Part shown: piece after piece, positions 11,097-22,700 of the stretch
Layout of the letters: every line of letters starts with the position of its first letter
Numbering within the stretch: position 1 is the stretch's first letter
Origin: Cryptomeria japonica
Lineage: Eukaryota > Streptophyta > Pinopsida > Cupressales > Cupressaceae
Assembly (NCBI RefSeq): GCF_030272615.1
Contig: NC_081412.1
Span: 695,960,083-696,024,082 of the forward strand
DNA: 64,000 nt
Direction: 5' to 3'
Notes under the pieces: generated by a model
The model's input: the letters and a program-made list of their open reading frames with translations, nothing else
Told to the model about the DNA's origin: nothing
Database searches by the model: none
Translations under genes and position numbers: made by a program

Positions 11097-11213
11097 TCGG
11101 GAGATGAATCAAATTAATGCATTCAACATAGACAAAATTTTAAAATGCAATGAAATTTATCAACAATTACCAAAATCAAATAAAATTTTCAATTTTTTTG
11201 ATTCATCTCCCGA
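11097..11213. repeat. 17-bp perfect inverted repeat next to a purine tract
   Basis: tcgggagatgaatcaaa (11097-11113) is the exact reverse complement of 11197-11213. The right arm runs into the purine tract cgagggggc (11211-11219). The same 17-bp arms, with the same spacing, are in copy 2 at 49564-49580 and 49664-49680. A second purine tract, aaagaggggc (11371-11380), stands closer to the LTR. Confidence 0.75.
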
Positions 11214-11384
11214 GGGGGCATTATCAACATCATTTATCAAATCTGGAATATCATTTATCAAATATGGGGCATGACATGAACATCTTGATACACGACATCA
11301 CACTGATCATGATCAAATTTTGATGACACATCAATTTTCTTTGAATCAACATGTGCACACACGTCACTTCAAAGAGGGGCAAAA

Positions 11385-12699
11385 TATAGACGTATAAAAA
11401 TGACCATATTCCTAAATGAATATTAATATTCATTTTATTCTCATTCCTCTACTTAATTAAATCATCCACATTCCTCTATTTAATTAAATAAATTATTCAA
11501 TTTATTTATTTAAATTCACTTAAGCCTTTTATATCAGTTAATTAAATAAATCATTTTATTTAATTAAATCCTTTCTCTCTACTTTAAATTAAATTTACAT
11601 TTAATTAAATAGTTCACCCCAATTAAATAAATCTAATTTATTTAAATCCCTCACTTGCAACCAAATTAAAATAAAGCAATTTATTTTAATTAAATTCTAT
11701 TATCCCCCACCCACTTGCATTTTCCTACATCTCCCACTTGCCTCCTAACCCTGTTCCTAAATTCTTCTAGAATCCCTCTAATCCTAATCAATTAACCTAA
11801 ACCCTTCAATTATCCCCTTTCCCTAAATTTGAGGAGGTCACTTCTCAAATTTGGAGTAAAGTCTTCCAAAGGCCTAACTCAACCCTCATCTAACCCAGGG
11901 GTCTCATCAAGCATTCATTGCTTTGACCATGGTTATCTCCTTAACCCTTGCACAAGTGTTTACCCCTTGGGTAAAATCTTTACCCAATGGATAACCCTAA
12001 CCCAACCTTAACCCTTACCTCCTAAGGTAGCCATTATGTCTTCTCAAGCATTTAATGCTTCTTACATCTCCTCTCAAGCCATCTTATGTTGACAATTGTC
12101 ACCATTTCATTGGTGAGAATTGTAAACATGGATTGATAACTTCCAACCCTGACCATTGATAATATCATTCAATCCTAATCCATTTCCTTGTTTCTCCTAT
12201 AAATAGAGCCCTCATCCCTCCATTTTATAATCCAAGTCTTTAGCATCACACTTATACTCATTTTTAGCAAAGCATTTAATCTCTCTTTGAAATAGAAATA
12301 AATCTAATAATCATTTTAGATGCATTTCTATCATCTTAGTTAATCATATAAACTAGTATATAATGTTAGGATAGTATTTCACTAATCTTTTCATCTTATC
12401 ATCACTAGTTTAGTTCATTTGTTAAATCATGCATAGATAGGATGCATTCATACTAAGGTTGATCAAAAGCATCCCTCATTCTTGCATTTGTCATCCCTAA
12501 GTCACTTTGCTCAGTGATCTGAGAGTAAAGGTATTGGCTCAAGGGATCTTGTGAGATAGAGAACCATGGAACACCCCTTGGGAGGTTGAGCTATTCCTCA
12601 TAGCTCCATAACTTGCACCAAGAGTCCCATGGGTGTGTGGGCAAGTCTTTTAATAATTTTCACAATTTTCATTTCATTGAACTGCTTTTCCCACATACA
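11385..12699 (+). repeat. 3' LTR of Tat copy 1
   Basis: About 1.3 kb, starting tatagacgtataaa (expected TGTA) and ending cccacataca. It has a TATA box at 12198-12205. The boundaries are inferred from the purine tract and from where repeat R begins, so allow about 15 bases. Compared with copy 2 it lacks about 147 bp after 11873 (aaaggc/ctaactc) and has a short extra AT-rich segment near 11437-11475. Confidence 0.6.
12198..12205 (+). promoter_or_regulatory. TATA box in Tat LTR
   Basis: TATAAATA within ctcctataaatagagccctc, a strong plant-type core promoter about 815 bp into the LTR. It is conserved at 50780-50787. Confidence 0.7.
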
Positions 12700-12710
12700 C
12701 ATATTATTTT

Positions 12711-13948
12711 GGACCTCTATCAACTATTCTGATTGGACAAACATTTCTACCTGACACAAAACCTAACCCACTAACTAAACAAAGAAATATATGCTTCTCT
12801 TTATATCTGCGCACTCGCAGTGCTTCTTTCATCCACAAGAAAAATGCCCCAAATATTTATTCTCATGTGTTTCTCCCTAGTGGAAGATATGTCATGCTCT
12901 CACCTCGGCCATAAAATGTAGCGACTGTAACTTCTTTTGCACTATTCCCAATCACTATGAGTCTGCAACGGCTATTGTGACCTTTTTTTATATGCAACGA
13001 TGCTTCATTATTTAAACTCATTATTCTCTTTCTTTGAAATATGCAACATTGCTTCTCTAGAAAGGAATGTCAGATCTAAAAATATATTTGAACTCATTAT
13101 ATGCTAGTAATAAATAAAGAATGTCACTTGACATGTGGAAATAATGAATTTGATACACTTTTTTATATTGATTTAATAGATAATAAAAAAAAAGGAGTTG
13201 ACAATAGCATAGATGCATAATAGGTTCATGATATGTAGATTCTTAAATGGGTGTTTCTCAATCATAAATCATAATATTTAATTATTTCAATAATTCATCA
13301 AATTATATTTAAGTTTGCAATTACTATATTCTATCTCATTCAACACCCAAGACGAGTTCAAATTATCCTAATAGAATTTCTACATAACAAAAATTATAAT
13401 GGCAAGATTGTTGGATTGATGAATTAGAATATATGCAATAGTTTGTGACCAAGAAAAGTAGAAATTTGTTTAATAAGATAATATTAGATCTAAAAATATA
13501 TTTAAACTCATATGCTAGTATAAATAAATAACATCACATGACATGTGGCAAGGATGAACTCAATATAATAATTTAGATTAGCTTAATCAATTAAAGAACT
13601 GCAAGGCAATTATAGTACAAATGAATAATAAATTTGTGATATACATATTCTTATATGGGTGTTTCTTAATTATAAACCGTAAGATTTTATGTTTTGAAGA
13701 ATACATCAAATTATATATAAGTTTATGCCTAATATATTATATCTCATTGAACACCCAAGAATAGTTTGGATTATCCCTACAAAGTCTCTGCATAACAAAA
13801 TTTCTAATGACAAGATTGTTGGATTGAGGAAATAAAATACATGCACTAATTTGTCAACATACAAAAAAGAGTATGTTTGGTTAAACATGATACATATAAT
13901 TTTTACCTTTTGTGGGCAATACATACTATTGTGATAAACTTGATATCA
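12711..13948. repeat. Dispersed AT-rich repeat R, first copy
   Basis: About 1.24 kb, shared with 15451-16674, 51291-52477 and 59834-60476. Internally it is a diverged dimer: the block starting cagatctaaaaatatattt at 13071 recurs at 13485, a period of about 414 bp. It has no coding potential. Its right end runs without a break into the copia-E gag sequence. What it belongs to is unknown. Confidence 0.75.
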
Positions 13949-14283
13949 CCGCTATAAATCTCTTCAAGTTTTTCCCATACTTCATATGTAGTTTCAAGAC
14001 CATGAACATCTGCATATTCAGTATCAGACAAGGAATTGATAATAGCCTCCAATGCTTGATGATTTTCTTGTTGTTTGTTCTTTTGATCATCAGTCAAAGT
14101 TCCATTAGGTGCAATATACTTAGTTTCTACATGATCCCAATACTGACTTCCCAGAATCTTAATGTAAATCTTTATTTTGTCGCCCCATATCCTATAGTTA
14201 TCTTTGTGGAACTTCAGACCTTCTTTCTTCATTATGATATACAAGATCTTTTCCTCAATCTGTTAGACTTTTAGGTTAAAAAG
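13949..14283 (-). pseudogene. N-terminal gag fragment of copia-E
   Basis: The minus-strand frame (to 14244, open to about 14275) begins near MKKEGLKFHKDNYRIWGDK and continues KIYIKILGSQYWDHVE and DVHGLETTYEVWEKLEEI. This is the typical start of a copia Gag (UBN2/gag-polypeptide type), the particle protein. After EEIYSGD the similarity to Gag stops and the sequence becomes repeat R, so the rest of Gag and all of pol are lost. The PBS and LTR lie immediately upstream on the same strand, as they should. The counterpart is at 52478-52810. Confidence 0.7.
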
Positions 14284-14293
14284 GATCTGAGAG

Positions 14294-14305
14294 GCTCTGA
14301 TACCA
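14294..14305 (-). promoter_or_regulatory. Primer binding site of copia-E (tRNA-Met type)
   Basis: On the minus strand this reads TGGTATCAGAGC, the sequence complementary to the 3' end of initiator tRNA-Met used by plant copia elements. It lies two bases from the LTR. Confidence 0.85.
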
Positions 14306-14307
14306 AT

Positions 14308-15029
14308 TGATGGTATGATGAAAGAATAAGTATCTAGTAGAATACTGAGAGAGCGGGGGGGGGGGGGTGAATCAGTATATTGAAAAACTAATACAAACTC
14401 ACAAAGTAAACTTTCACTATAAAGATCAATACTCAACATCAATTGGTTAACTGTTATAACAACTTAATAGTAAACAACTTCAATCTTGTAAACATCAAAA
14501 TGCTTAATCATATCTCAACATATTCAATCTCTCAATGCTTCCAGTTATCACACCTTATCAAAATAGTTAAGTAGTTAATCAAATCAACAAATAACATCAT
14601 AACCACAAAAACATTCACCACTTGACACAAATGTTTATACGTGGAAAACCCAAATAGGTAAAAACCACAGTGAGATGAGACTCACAAGGATAGCTATCTG
14701 AACTCTTTTGAAGTTCACCCTATCAAGCCTGTTAAAGATTTTACAATAAGTCTTGTTAAGAATTGATTCTGTTAGGAATCACCAGGTTAAGGGATTTATA
14801 AAATGCCTTGATGAAAAAATAAATACCTTGTTACGAGTAACCTCGGTAGAGGGTTTGAGAATCCAAGCTAATGGACCACCTTTTTAGAGGATTTAAGAAG
14901 TAACCAAGCTTGTTAGAGCTTACCTGGTTAGGGGATTTCAATTCTGCTGTAATTGTTAGAAAACAACAGGTTTTTTTGATCTGTCTGAATAACACTACAT
15001 TTGCTTGATCAAATCCTTTTAAGCTTCAA
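14308..15029 (-). repeat. 5' LTR of copia-E, truncated
   Basis: On the plus strand it starts TGATGGTATGATG; on the minus strand this is the LTR end CATCATACCATCA. It contains a G run (14357-14368) longer than in copy 2. It is cut at 15029 by the 5838-bp deletion. The complete version is 52837-54276. Confidence 0.8.
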
Positions 15030-15450
15030 GGAATTAAATTTGTAGCCACTTAACTATACTTTAACCTGAACCTTTTAGTAGTCTTGAAAGAGAAATTGCA
15101 TTTTTTTATATTTTTAAATTGTAACTTATAATGTGTATGGAAGCCAATCTCGTCACATTCAGCCTTTTCATTCTCATCACTCTTCTATCATAATATTTAA
15201 TAGATCAAAGAAAACATACAAAAAATTAAGTATAATAGTTTATATTAATGAACCTAAGAAGTGGTATGGTAAATAGAATATGCCATGTGTTGGCCATTTG
15301 AAAGAATTGATTATGTGTTGCAAATTGATGTTTTGTCATTGATGTCAACACTAGTTTGTTTTGGCTGTTTTATCCGATAAATTGTTTTGATTGTCAACAC
15401 TAATTGGTTTCTGGTCCCAACAAATAGAACATACCATGTGTTGGCCATTT
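15030..15450. other. Duplicated non-coding DNA with a copia-LTR-like fragment
   Basis: Matches 59413-59833. Nearly the same 28 bases (tagaatatgccatgtgttgg...) occur at about 15276-15303 and 15427-15454. The sequence between them resembles the 5' end of the copia-B LTR (gaattgattatgtgttgc). No gene. Confidence 0.6.
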
Positions 15451-16674
15451 GACCTCTGTCAACTATTCTGATTGGACAGACATTTCTGCCTAACACAAAA
15501 GCTAACCCACTAACTAAACAAAGAAATATATGCTTCTCTTTGCATGTGCGCACTAGCAGTGCCTCTTTCATCCACAAGAAAAATGCCCCAAATATTTATT
15601 CTCATGTGTTTCTCCCTAGTGGAAGATATGTCATGCCCTCACCTCGCCCATAAAATGCAGTGACTGTAACTTCTTTTCCACTGTTCCTAACGGCTATGAG
15701 ACTCCAACGGCTATTGTGACATTTTTTTATATGCAACGTTGCTTCATTATTTGAACTCATTATTCTCTTTCTTTGAAATATGCAACGTTGCTTCTCTAGA
15801 AAGGAATGTCAGATCTGAAAATATATTTGAACTCATTATATGCTAGTAATAAATAAAGAATATCACTTGACATATGGTAACAATGAATTTGATATACTTA
15901 TTTAGACTGATTTAATATTCAAGTTGACAATAGCATAAATGCATAATATGTTTGTGATATGTATATTGTTAAATGGGTGTTTCTCAATCATAAATCATAA
16001 GATTTAATGTTTTCAATAATTCATCAAATTATATTTAAGTTTGTGATTACTATATTCTATCTAATTCAACACCCAAGACCAGTCCAAATTATCTTAATAG
16101 AATTTCTACATAACAAAAATTCTAATGGCAAGATTGTTGGATTGATGAATTAGAATATATGCACTAGTTTGTGACCAACAAAAGTAGAAATTTGTTTGAT
16201 AAAAGAATATCAGATCTAAAAATATATTTAAACTCATATGCCAGTATAAATAAAGAACATCACTTGACATGTGGCAAGGATGAACTCAATATAATAATTT
16301 AGATTAGCTTAATCAATTAAACAGCTACAAGTCAATTATAGTACAAATGAATAATATATTTGTGATATGCATATTCTTATATGGGTGTTTCTTAATTATA
16401 AACCATAAGATTTTATGTTTTGAAGAATACATCAAATTATATATAAGTTTATGCCTAATATATTATATCTCATTAAACACCCAAGAATAGTTTAGATCAT
16501 CCCTACAAAGTCTCTACATAACAAAATTTCTAATGGCAAGATTGTTGGATTGAGGAATTAAAATACATGCACTAATTTGTCAACATAAAAAATAGAGTAT
16601 GTTTGGTTAAACATGATGCATATAATTTTAACCTTTTGTGGGCAATACATACTATTGTGATAAACTTGATATCA
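15451..16674. repeat. Repeat R, second copy
   Basis: It is in direct orientation to 12711-13948. The internal dimer period here is about 401 bp (15810 and 16211). It ends at the same gatatca as the first copy but continues into different DNA. Copy 2 keeps only its ends. Confidence 0.75.
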
Positions 16675-17129
16675 TTAGGTGTGTAAAAAGAAAATTAACA
16701 ATAGAATATCTTTCCTAATTATAACTAAAAAGGTTTCATTTAAAGCATGAATTACACATTCAAGATAGTGAAATAACTCTCATTTTATGATTTTTTAACT
16801 TTTTAAAGAGAGCATTGAACGTATTTAGAAGCAATCTCTAGATATTTAGAAAAGAACTTCTAAAGTGAGGTGTCCATGGGAAAAATATTGATTCTAAAGA
16901 TGCTCCATGGTTGGAACTTGGACAATAATATTATAAATTTGTTGATAGAAAAGGGAAGCTTCTCTTTTGCATTGTGAGAATATTAGCACTCTTTTCCTTC
17001 TAATTTGTAGCTTTCTACAATGTGTTTTGATTTCCAAATTTCAACACCATGAAAATCCATGTACAATTCTATGTTAAGATTTATTTTCTAAATAAAAACA
17101 CAATTTAAAAAGAATCTTAATTAAATTCA
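16675..17129. other. Non-coding duplicated DNA
   Basis: AT-rich and matching about 60477-60940. Nothing recognisable. It forms the left flank of the copia-C insertion. Confidence 0.6.
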
Positions 17130-17134
17130 TTTAT

Positions 17135-17506
17135 TGTTAGAGTAATTGGGTCTTTACTTGATTAATTAAACAATATTTGTTTAATTCTTTAAGATCCCAA
17201 TTATCCTTCGACACTTAAGTTAACATTAGGTGCATATTAATTAATTATTTTATTAATTATTATGTGCAAGCCTATGGTTTTCCCTTTTTAGGGTTTTTTG
17301 ACCTATTAGAAGTTAATTTTTCTTTTCATTGTATTATTTTTTCAAAATACATTTTTGGTGAATTGGAGCTCTCATCTTTTGAGACTATTTTTCCCGTGTT
17401 TTGTGTGTTCTTCAGATTATTGCTTCCTTGTTTCTCCTTGTAACAGGTTATTCGGCTTGCAGAAGATCTTCAGGCTACTGTGGGGTTGTATTTCTCAACT
17501 CCAATA
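17135..17506 (+). repeat. 5' LTR of copia-C
   Basis: 372 bp, tgttagagtaattggg to ctccaata. No strong TATA box is visible. Partner: 23091-23459. Confidence 0.92.
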
Positions 17507-17518
17507 TGGTATCAAAGC
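17507..17518 (+). promoter_or_regulatory. Primer binding site of copia-C
   Basis: TGGTATCAAAGC directly follows the LTR. One base differs from the usual TGGTATCAGAGC for initiator tRNA-Met. Confidence 0.88.
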
Positions 17519-18845
17519 TCAGATCTGCAGCTATTTGTTCCTATTTTTGAGAATTTTGCATTGGAAGCAGATCTGGGGTTTCAGGTTTTTTTTTTGTGCT
17601 TAGGGTTAAGGTTTTTTTTTGGGTTTTTTTTTTCTGAGCACTTTGGACCTAAATGTACCTCACCATCATGCTCAAAAGGACCAAAAACCCCTATATTCAT
17701 ATAAAATTTGTCCATTTTTTACTCCTGAGCATTTGGGTGATTTTTTTTCTCCCAACCAAGCCGTACGACTCTGGCATGCAAATCGAGAAAAAATCAAATT
17801 TTTTTTTGCCTTTTTACAGCATGCAGGCCGGAATGAAAAAAAAATAAAAAATAAAAAAAGGGCACAAAAAAAAAAAAAAATTTGTTTTTTTTTCGGTTTG
17901 AAGGTACCGTAGGGTGCGGCGCCTGCAGCCCTGTTAGGTCGGCCCCACTGGCCCCCTCCGGCCACCCCAGCCCCCACCGGCAGTACACTTTGGCTGCCCC
18001 CGCCGGCCCCTAGCCCCCACCGGCAACTTCGCCCAGCGCCGCCGCCTGCAGACATCTTCGCCTTTGCAGCCCCCTCTGTCGCGCTGCCCACCGCCCACTG
18101 CATTGCCACCCGCCGCCTCGCCTCCCCTGCCGCTACGCCTCTTTGGCCACTGCGCTCAACCTGCCAATAACCTCCACCACCTCCGCCTAGCTGGATTTCG
18201 CCACCGCCGCCAACGCTTCTCTGCCCGGGTTCACCACCTCTGCCCGGCCCACAACCCCCACCTCCGCCCTCCGCCCTCCAGCCACCTCCTCCTCTCTCTA
18301 GTCCTTTTTGAGAGGGGGTTGGTTTTTTGGGTCTCGATTGAGAATTCGGAGTCAAATTTTGGCGAATGAATAGGCATCGAAAAGCTGATTCCGAGTCGGA
18401 CCTCGTGGTGGTGGATTTTTTCCTGAATCTGTTGTTTGACTATATTTTTTTCAGTCAAAGTTGAGCTTCTTTTCTGCACTTCTGAGGCCTTAGACTGGGC
18501 AAACGAACTCTATTTTTTGAAAACGAATAGGCATTGGAAAGCTCTCAGCATGCTCTATTCAGATTTGTGATATTTTTTCTCAGAATATTCATCAGGTACA
18601 TGAGATATCAGTTTGAAATTTTTTTGCTTATGCACTACTTCCTTCTCATTACTATGTACTAGGGTTTGGGTTTCTCTATTGTGGGGGGGTGTTTTTTTCT
18701 TGCTTTCTGTCATTTATATCAGAAATCAAGAACACCTAAACTCTCAAAACAAACAAACCCTTCTACATCTTCTGTCTATTCTGAAAGATCACATAATAAA
18801 AAAACCAACAAGCAGGTGCAGGTGCAGAGTTCTTTTTTGTTCTCA
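17519..18845 (+). other. Long leader of copia-C with a CpG-rich block
   Basis: Between PBS and gag. 17580-17900 is made of T and A runs. About 17908-18300 is strongly C-rich with many CpG (gccgccgcctgcag, gcccaccgcc), unlike the AT-rich surroundings. A 227-codon Gly-rich frame on the minus strand and Pro-rich frames on the plus strand follow from composition. After 18300 the sequence returns to normal. The block may be a captured piece of host DNA; no protein family is recognisable. Confidence 0.6.
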
Positions 18846-19700
18846 TGGCAGATCCTTCAGTTGAGTTGTTGACTTCACACAACTATCACACCTGTAAGCC
18901 CCGCATCATGAGGCTTCTCAGGGCATAAGGGTTGTGGTCTTCTTTGGATGAGGTTTAGCGAGTACTGCAACATCCTTATGAGATTTCTTATGCACAGGAA
19001 CAAGTTGGATGAGGGCATGGGTTTGTTCTCTTTGCATGTCTCCGACAGTCTTCAGTTTCACCTTGATGAGTTGCTTACTCCTCAGGATATATGGTTGAAG
19101 TTTGAATCTCTCTTCGGGAGGGTCAATGAGATTCAGGCATTACAGATTGAGGCAGAGTTGGTTTCTTTGTCACCTGATTCCTTTCCCACTGTTGAGGATT
19201 TTTTGAACAAATTCAGACTACTAGATCTGTTCTTCAGGGATGTGGAAAAATCAAGACAAATACAGAGTGCATTCATTTGATTCTTTCGAAGCTTCGAGGT
19301 CACTTTAAGTTTTTTGCATCTACTTTCTACTCCACCATGGATGGCTTGGGTGCTCATTTCAACATGCCTACCTTTGATGTCTTTTGTGAGCGATTGTCTT
19401 GTGAGCAGTCTCATCTTTCTCAGCTGGATATGCTCTCAGGCTCCAAGAACAAAGCATTGGTTGCTCAATCCTCTAAGGAGAAGGAGAAACAAAAGTAGAA
19501 ACCGAAGCCCAAGAAGAATTCAGCAGGCAGTGAGTTTTCCTCCAAGCCACCTCCTAAGTCTGATTCTAAACCTCCATTTACTTCCAAGCAAGGGAAATCT
19601 TCACAGTCTGGTGAGTCTTCCTCTAAGACTAAGAAGAAATCAGGTGACACTTGCAGTTTTTGTGGCAAGGAAGGACATCCAATTCCCAATTGTTGGAAAC
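18846..19700 (+). pseudogene. Copia-C gag
   Basis: Gag forms the virus-like particle in the cytoplasm and binds RNA. It starts at ATG 18846 (MADPSVELLTSHNYHTCKP), with stops soon after and a reading-frame change near 18945. The recognisable body is LHVSDSLQFHLDELLTP and QDIWLKFESLFG (18948-19280). It then shifts frame (19277-19498) and reaches a CCHC zinc knuckle at 19652-19693 (CSFCGKEGHPIPNC, CX2CX4HX4C, intact). There are at least three frameshifts and several stops. The order and spacing are normal for copia. Confidence 0.8.
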
Positions 19701-19794
19701 GATTAGAGGCTTTAGAGGAAGCCATGCAACAGCATCATATCTCCTCACCTTAGGCATCTTCTCCTTCCATAGGGAAAGGTCAGGCTCTTACTAC

Positions 19795-22700
19795 TCGAGC
19801 TTCAACCTATGGGTCCACATGGATTCTAGATTCTGGTGCTTCTCACCATATGACACACACTCAATAGTTGGTTACTTCTCTTGCCTCTTGTGGTATTTCA
19901 CAGATTGCAGTGGGTGACATAGTTCAGCTTTCAGTCTTGGGTTCAGGTTCTGTCTCTTTGGATGGGGGTACTCTACAGGATGTTCTGGTTGTCCCTGACA
20001 TCTCGACGAACCTCCTATCCATTTATCAGATTTTCCACTCTGGCTCTGGTAAGACAATTGAGTTCTCGCCAGATGATGTGGTTATTCGGGACCTCCATGA
20101 CCCTGATTTGGTTGTGGCTATAGGTAGTGTGGATTCTGCATCTCGTCTCTACAGATTTGATGAATTTGAGCCCTCTTCGGATACAAGTTCATCTCTCATA
20201 GCACATGCAGATTCAGTGAGTAAGCTTTGGCATGAGCGATTGGGCTATGTCAATTACAGATATCTTCAGCAAATGAGTACACAGGCACTTGTTCTTGGGC
20301 TCCCATAGATTTCCTGCATTGATGGTGTTTGTCATGGTTGTGTGCTTGGCAAGCATCATAGAGATCCCTTTCCGAAGGGAAGAGCCTCTCATGCTTTGAC
20401 AACCTTGGAGTTGATTCATAGTGACCTTATGTCATTTTCTACTCCTTCTTTTTCAGGGGCCAAGTATGAACTCACTTTCATTGATGACTTCTCCAGATGC
20501 ACATGGGTGTACTTTCTTATGTACAAGTCTGATGTCTTTGATTCCTTTCGAGTCTTCGAGACATTGTAGAGAAGTAGTCTGGCTGTTCTATTCAGCGGAT
20601 ACGTATAGATAATGGGGGGGAGTATGTGAATCAGGCTTTCAAAGATTTTTGCACTGAGCATGGTTTGCAGCATCAGTTTACTGTTCCCTACACCCCTCAG
20701 TAGAATGGTGTCGCTGAATGCAAGAACATAACTTTACAGGAGATGGTGAATTGTATGATTCAGTCTAGGTCCATGGATTCATCTTTTTGGGTTGAGGTAG
20801 TCAATTGTGCTAACTATATTTAGAATCAGATGCCTCACAAGGCTACTCGACTTATGACTCCTGAGGAGGCTTGGTCTCATGACAAGCCTGATGTTTCTTT
20901 TTTCAGAGTATTTGGTAGTGAGGCATGGGCTTTTATTCTTGATGCTCAGAGGCAAGCCATGGAGCGGAAGAGCCGACCACTCATTTTTGTTGGCTACTGT
21001 GAGGATGTTAAGGCATACAGGTTGTTTGATCCTAATTCCAGAGAGGTCCTATTTCGACGGGATGTTCAGTTTGATGAGCGCCTTCCCATAGTGGATACCC
21101 CAACTCTGATGTGTACTCCTCTACCTACTCTGACCACTACAGCCCTTCAGGATCTTTTTGAGGATGATTCTAATGATGGTGCTAATGCTCCACCATCCCC
21201 ACCTCCACTCGCTCCACCTCAGATGCCCAAGTGGGCTCGCCTTATTGTTGAGGTGGTAGGTCCTATGGCCAGTGATCCTTCAGATACTCATCGTACTCAT
21301 TCTCATACTGTGGGTTCTAGTCTTTTGAGTCATGCTATTTTAGATGATCCTTAGAAGTTTTTAGAGGTGACAGGTCACCTTGAGTGGGATTGTGCTATGG
21401 AGGAGGAGTATTCTTCTTTGATGAGGAATCATACTTGGGATCTCTGTCCTCTTCCTAAGGGCAGAAAGATGGTTAGGTGTCACTGGTTGTATCACACTAA
21501 GTATGCTGCTAATGGTTCATTGATAAGTACAAAGCATGTCTTGTTGCGAAGGGGTTTTCACAGGTTGAGGGTATTGATTACTCCGAGACATTTGCCCCTA
21601 TTGCCAAGATGAATTCCATTCGCTTTGTACTCTCTCTTGCAGCTTCTCAGAGTTGGCCTATTTTTCAGATGGATGTGAAGAGTTCCTTCTTGCATGGAGA
21701 TCTACAGGAGGAAATATACATGGAGCAGCCTCAAGGACTTGTGCAGGATAGTTCTTTGGTTTGCAGACTTCGGCGTTCATTGTATAGTCTCAAACAGGCC
21801 CCTCGAGCTTGGTATGAGAAGATGGATTCTTTCTTTCTCTCCACTGGGTTCTCCCATAGTCATTCTGATCACATAATGTACATTCAGCTTCTTGAGGGTG
21901 ACATACTGATTCTTGTGCTATATGTTGATGATCTCCTCATCACGGATAGCTCATCCTCTATGATTCAGCATATTCAACGTGCATTGATGGACTAGTTTGA
22001 GATGACAAATCTCGGTCTTTTGCACAATTTCCTTGGCCTTCAGGTGATTCAATCTTCTGATGGGATCTCCCTCTACTAGCAGAAGTATTCTCTTGACATG
22101 CTTCAACACTTCGACATGCTTGATTGCAAGCCTTCTCCCACTCCATTTCAGTCAGGGGTTGTTTTGATTACTACTTGTCCCACTCCTTCAGTCGATTCTA
22201 CACTTTACAGGAAGTTGGTTGGTAGTTTGTTGTACTTGACTCACACCTATTCTGATATTTCCTTTGTAGTTGGTCTTGTCTCTCGCTTCTCCCATGATCC
22301 TCATGAGATTCATTGGCAAGCTTCCAAACGTATTTTGAGGTACATTCAGGGCACTAGTTCTCATGGCATTCACTACACATCAGGGGAACCTCACATTGTT
22401 GGCTACACTGACTCAGATTGGGTTGGTGATGTCACTAATTGGAATTCTACTTCTGGCTTTGTTTTCTGTCTTGGCTCTAGTCCTATCACATGGTCTTGCA
22501 AGAAGCAGATTGCTCATACATTATCATCTACAGAGGCTGAGTACCAAGCTGCTGTGCTCGCTAGTTAGGAGATCTTATGGCTTCGATAGTTGATGACTGA
22601 GTTTGATTTTCCTCCTGATAGTTCCACTATTTTTTGGTGTGACAATCAGAGTGCTATTCATATTTCCCACAACCCAGTAGAGCATCAATAGATGAAGCAC

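Larger units (their letters stand above)
5251..12699 (+). mobile_element. Tat-type Ty3/gypsy element, 3' half (Tat copy 1)
   Basis: It begins inside the integrase region because element A is inserted there; the upstream half lies left of the window. Order: H2C2 and integrase core (5257-6504), A-rich spacer, antisense PMD-like pseudogene (7811-9784), hairpin-unit array (9883-10236), ~20-bp minisatellite (10367-10800), inverted repeat and purine tracts (11097-11384), 3' LTR (11385-12699). No chromodomain follows the integrase, as expected for the Tat lineage. Tat elements are known for extra ORFs and variable tandem repeats downstream of pol, and this layout fits. Tat copy 2 at 39387-51279 shows the missing upstream part. 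Confidence 0.8.

Noticed and set aside
14294-14305. tRNA gene fragment
   Set aside because: Only the 12 bases complementary to the tRNA 3' end are present, next to an LTR; it is a primer binding site.
17862-17890. A-run that might be a retrogene poly-A tail
   Set aside because: It lies in the copia-C leader among other A and T runs, with no coding sequence before it and no TSD.
17672-18355. 227-codon Gly-rich ORF on the minus strand
   Set aside because: It follows from the C-rich plus strand of the copia-C leader; no family features, and low-complexity sequence throughout.
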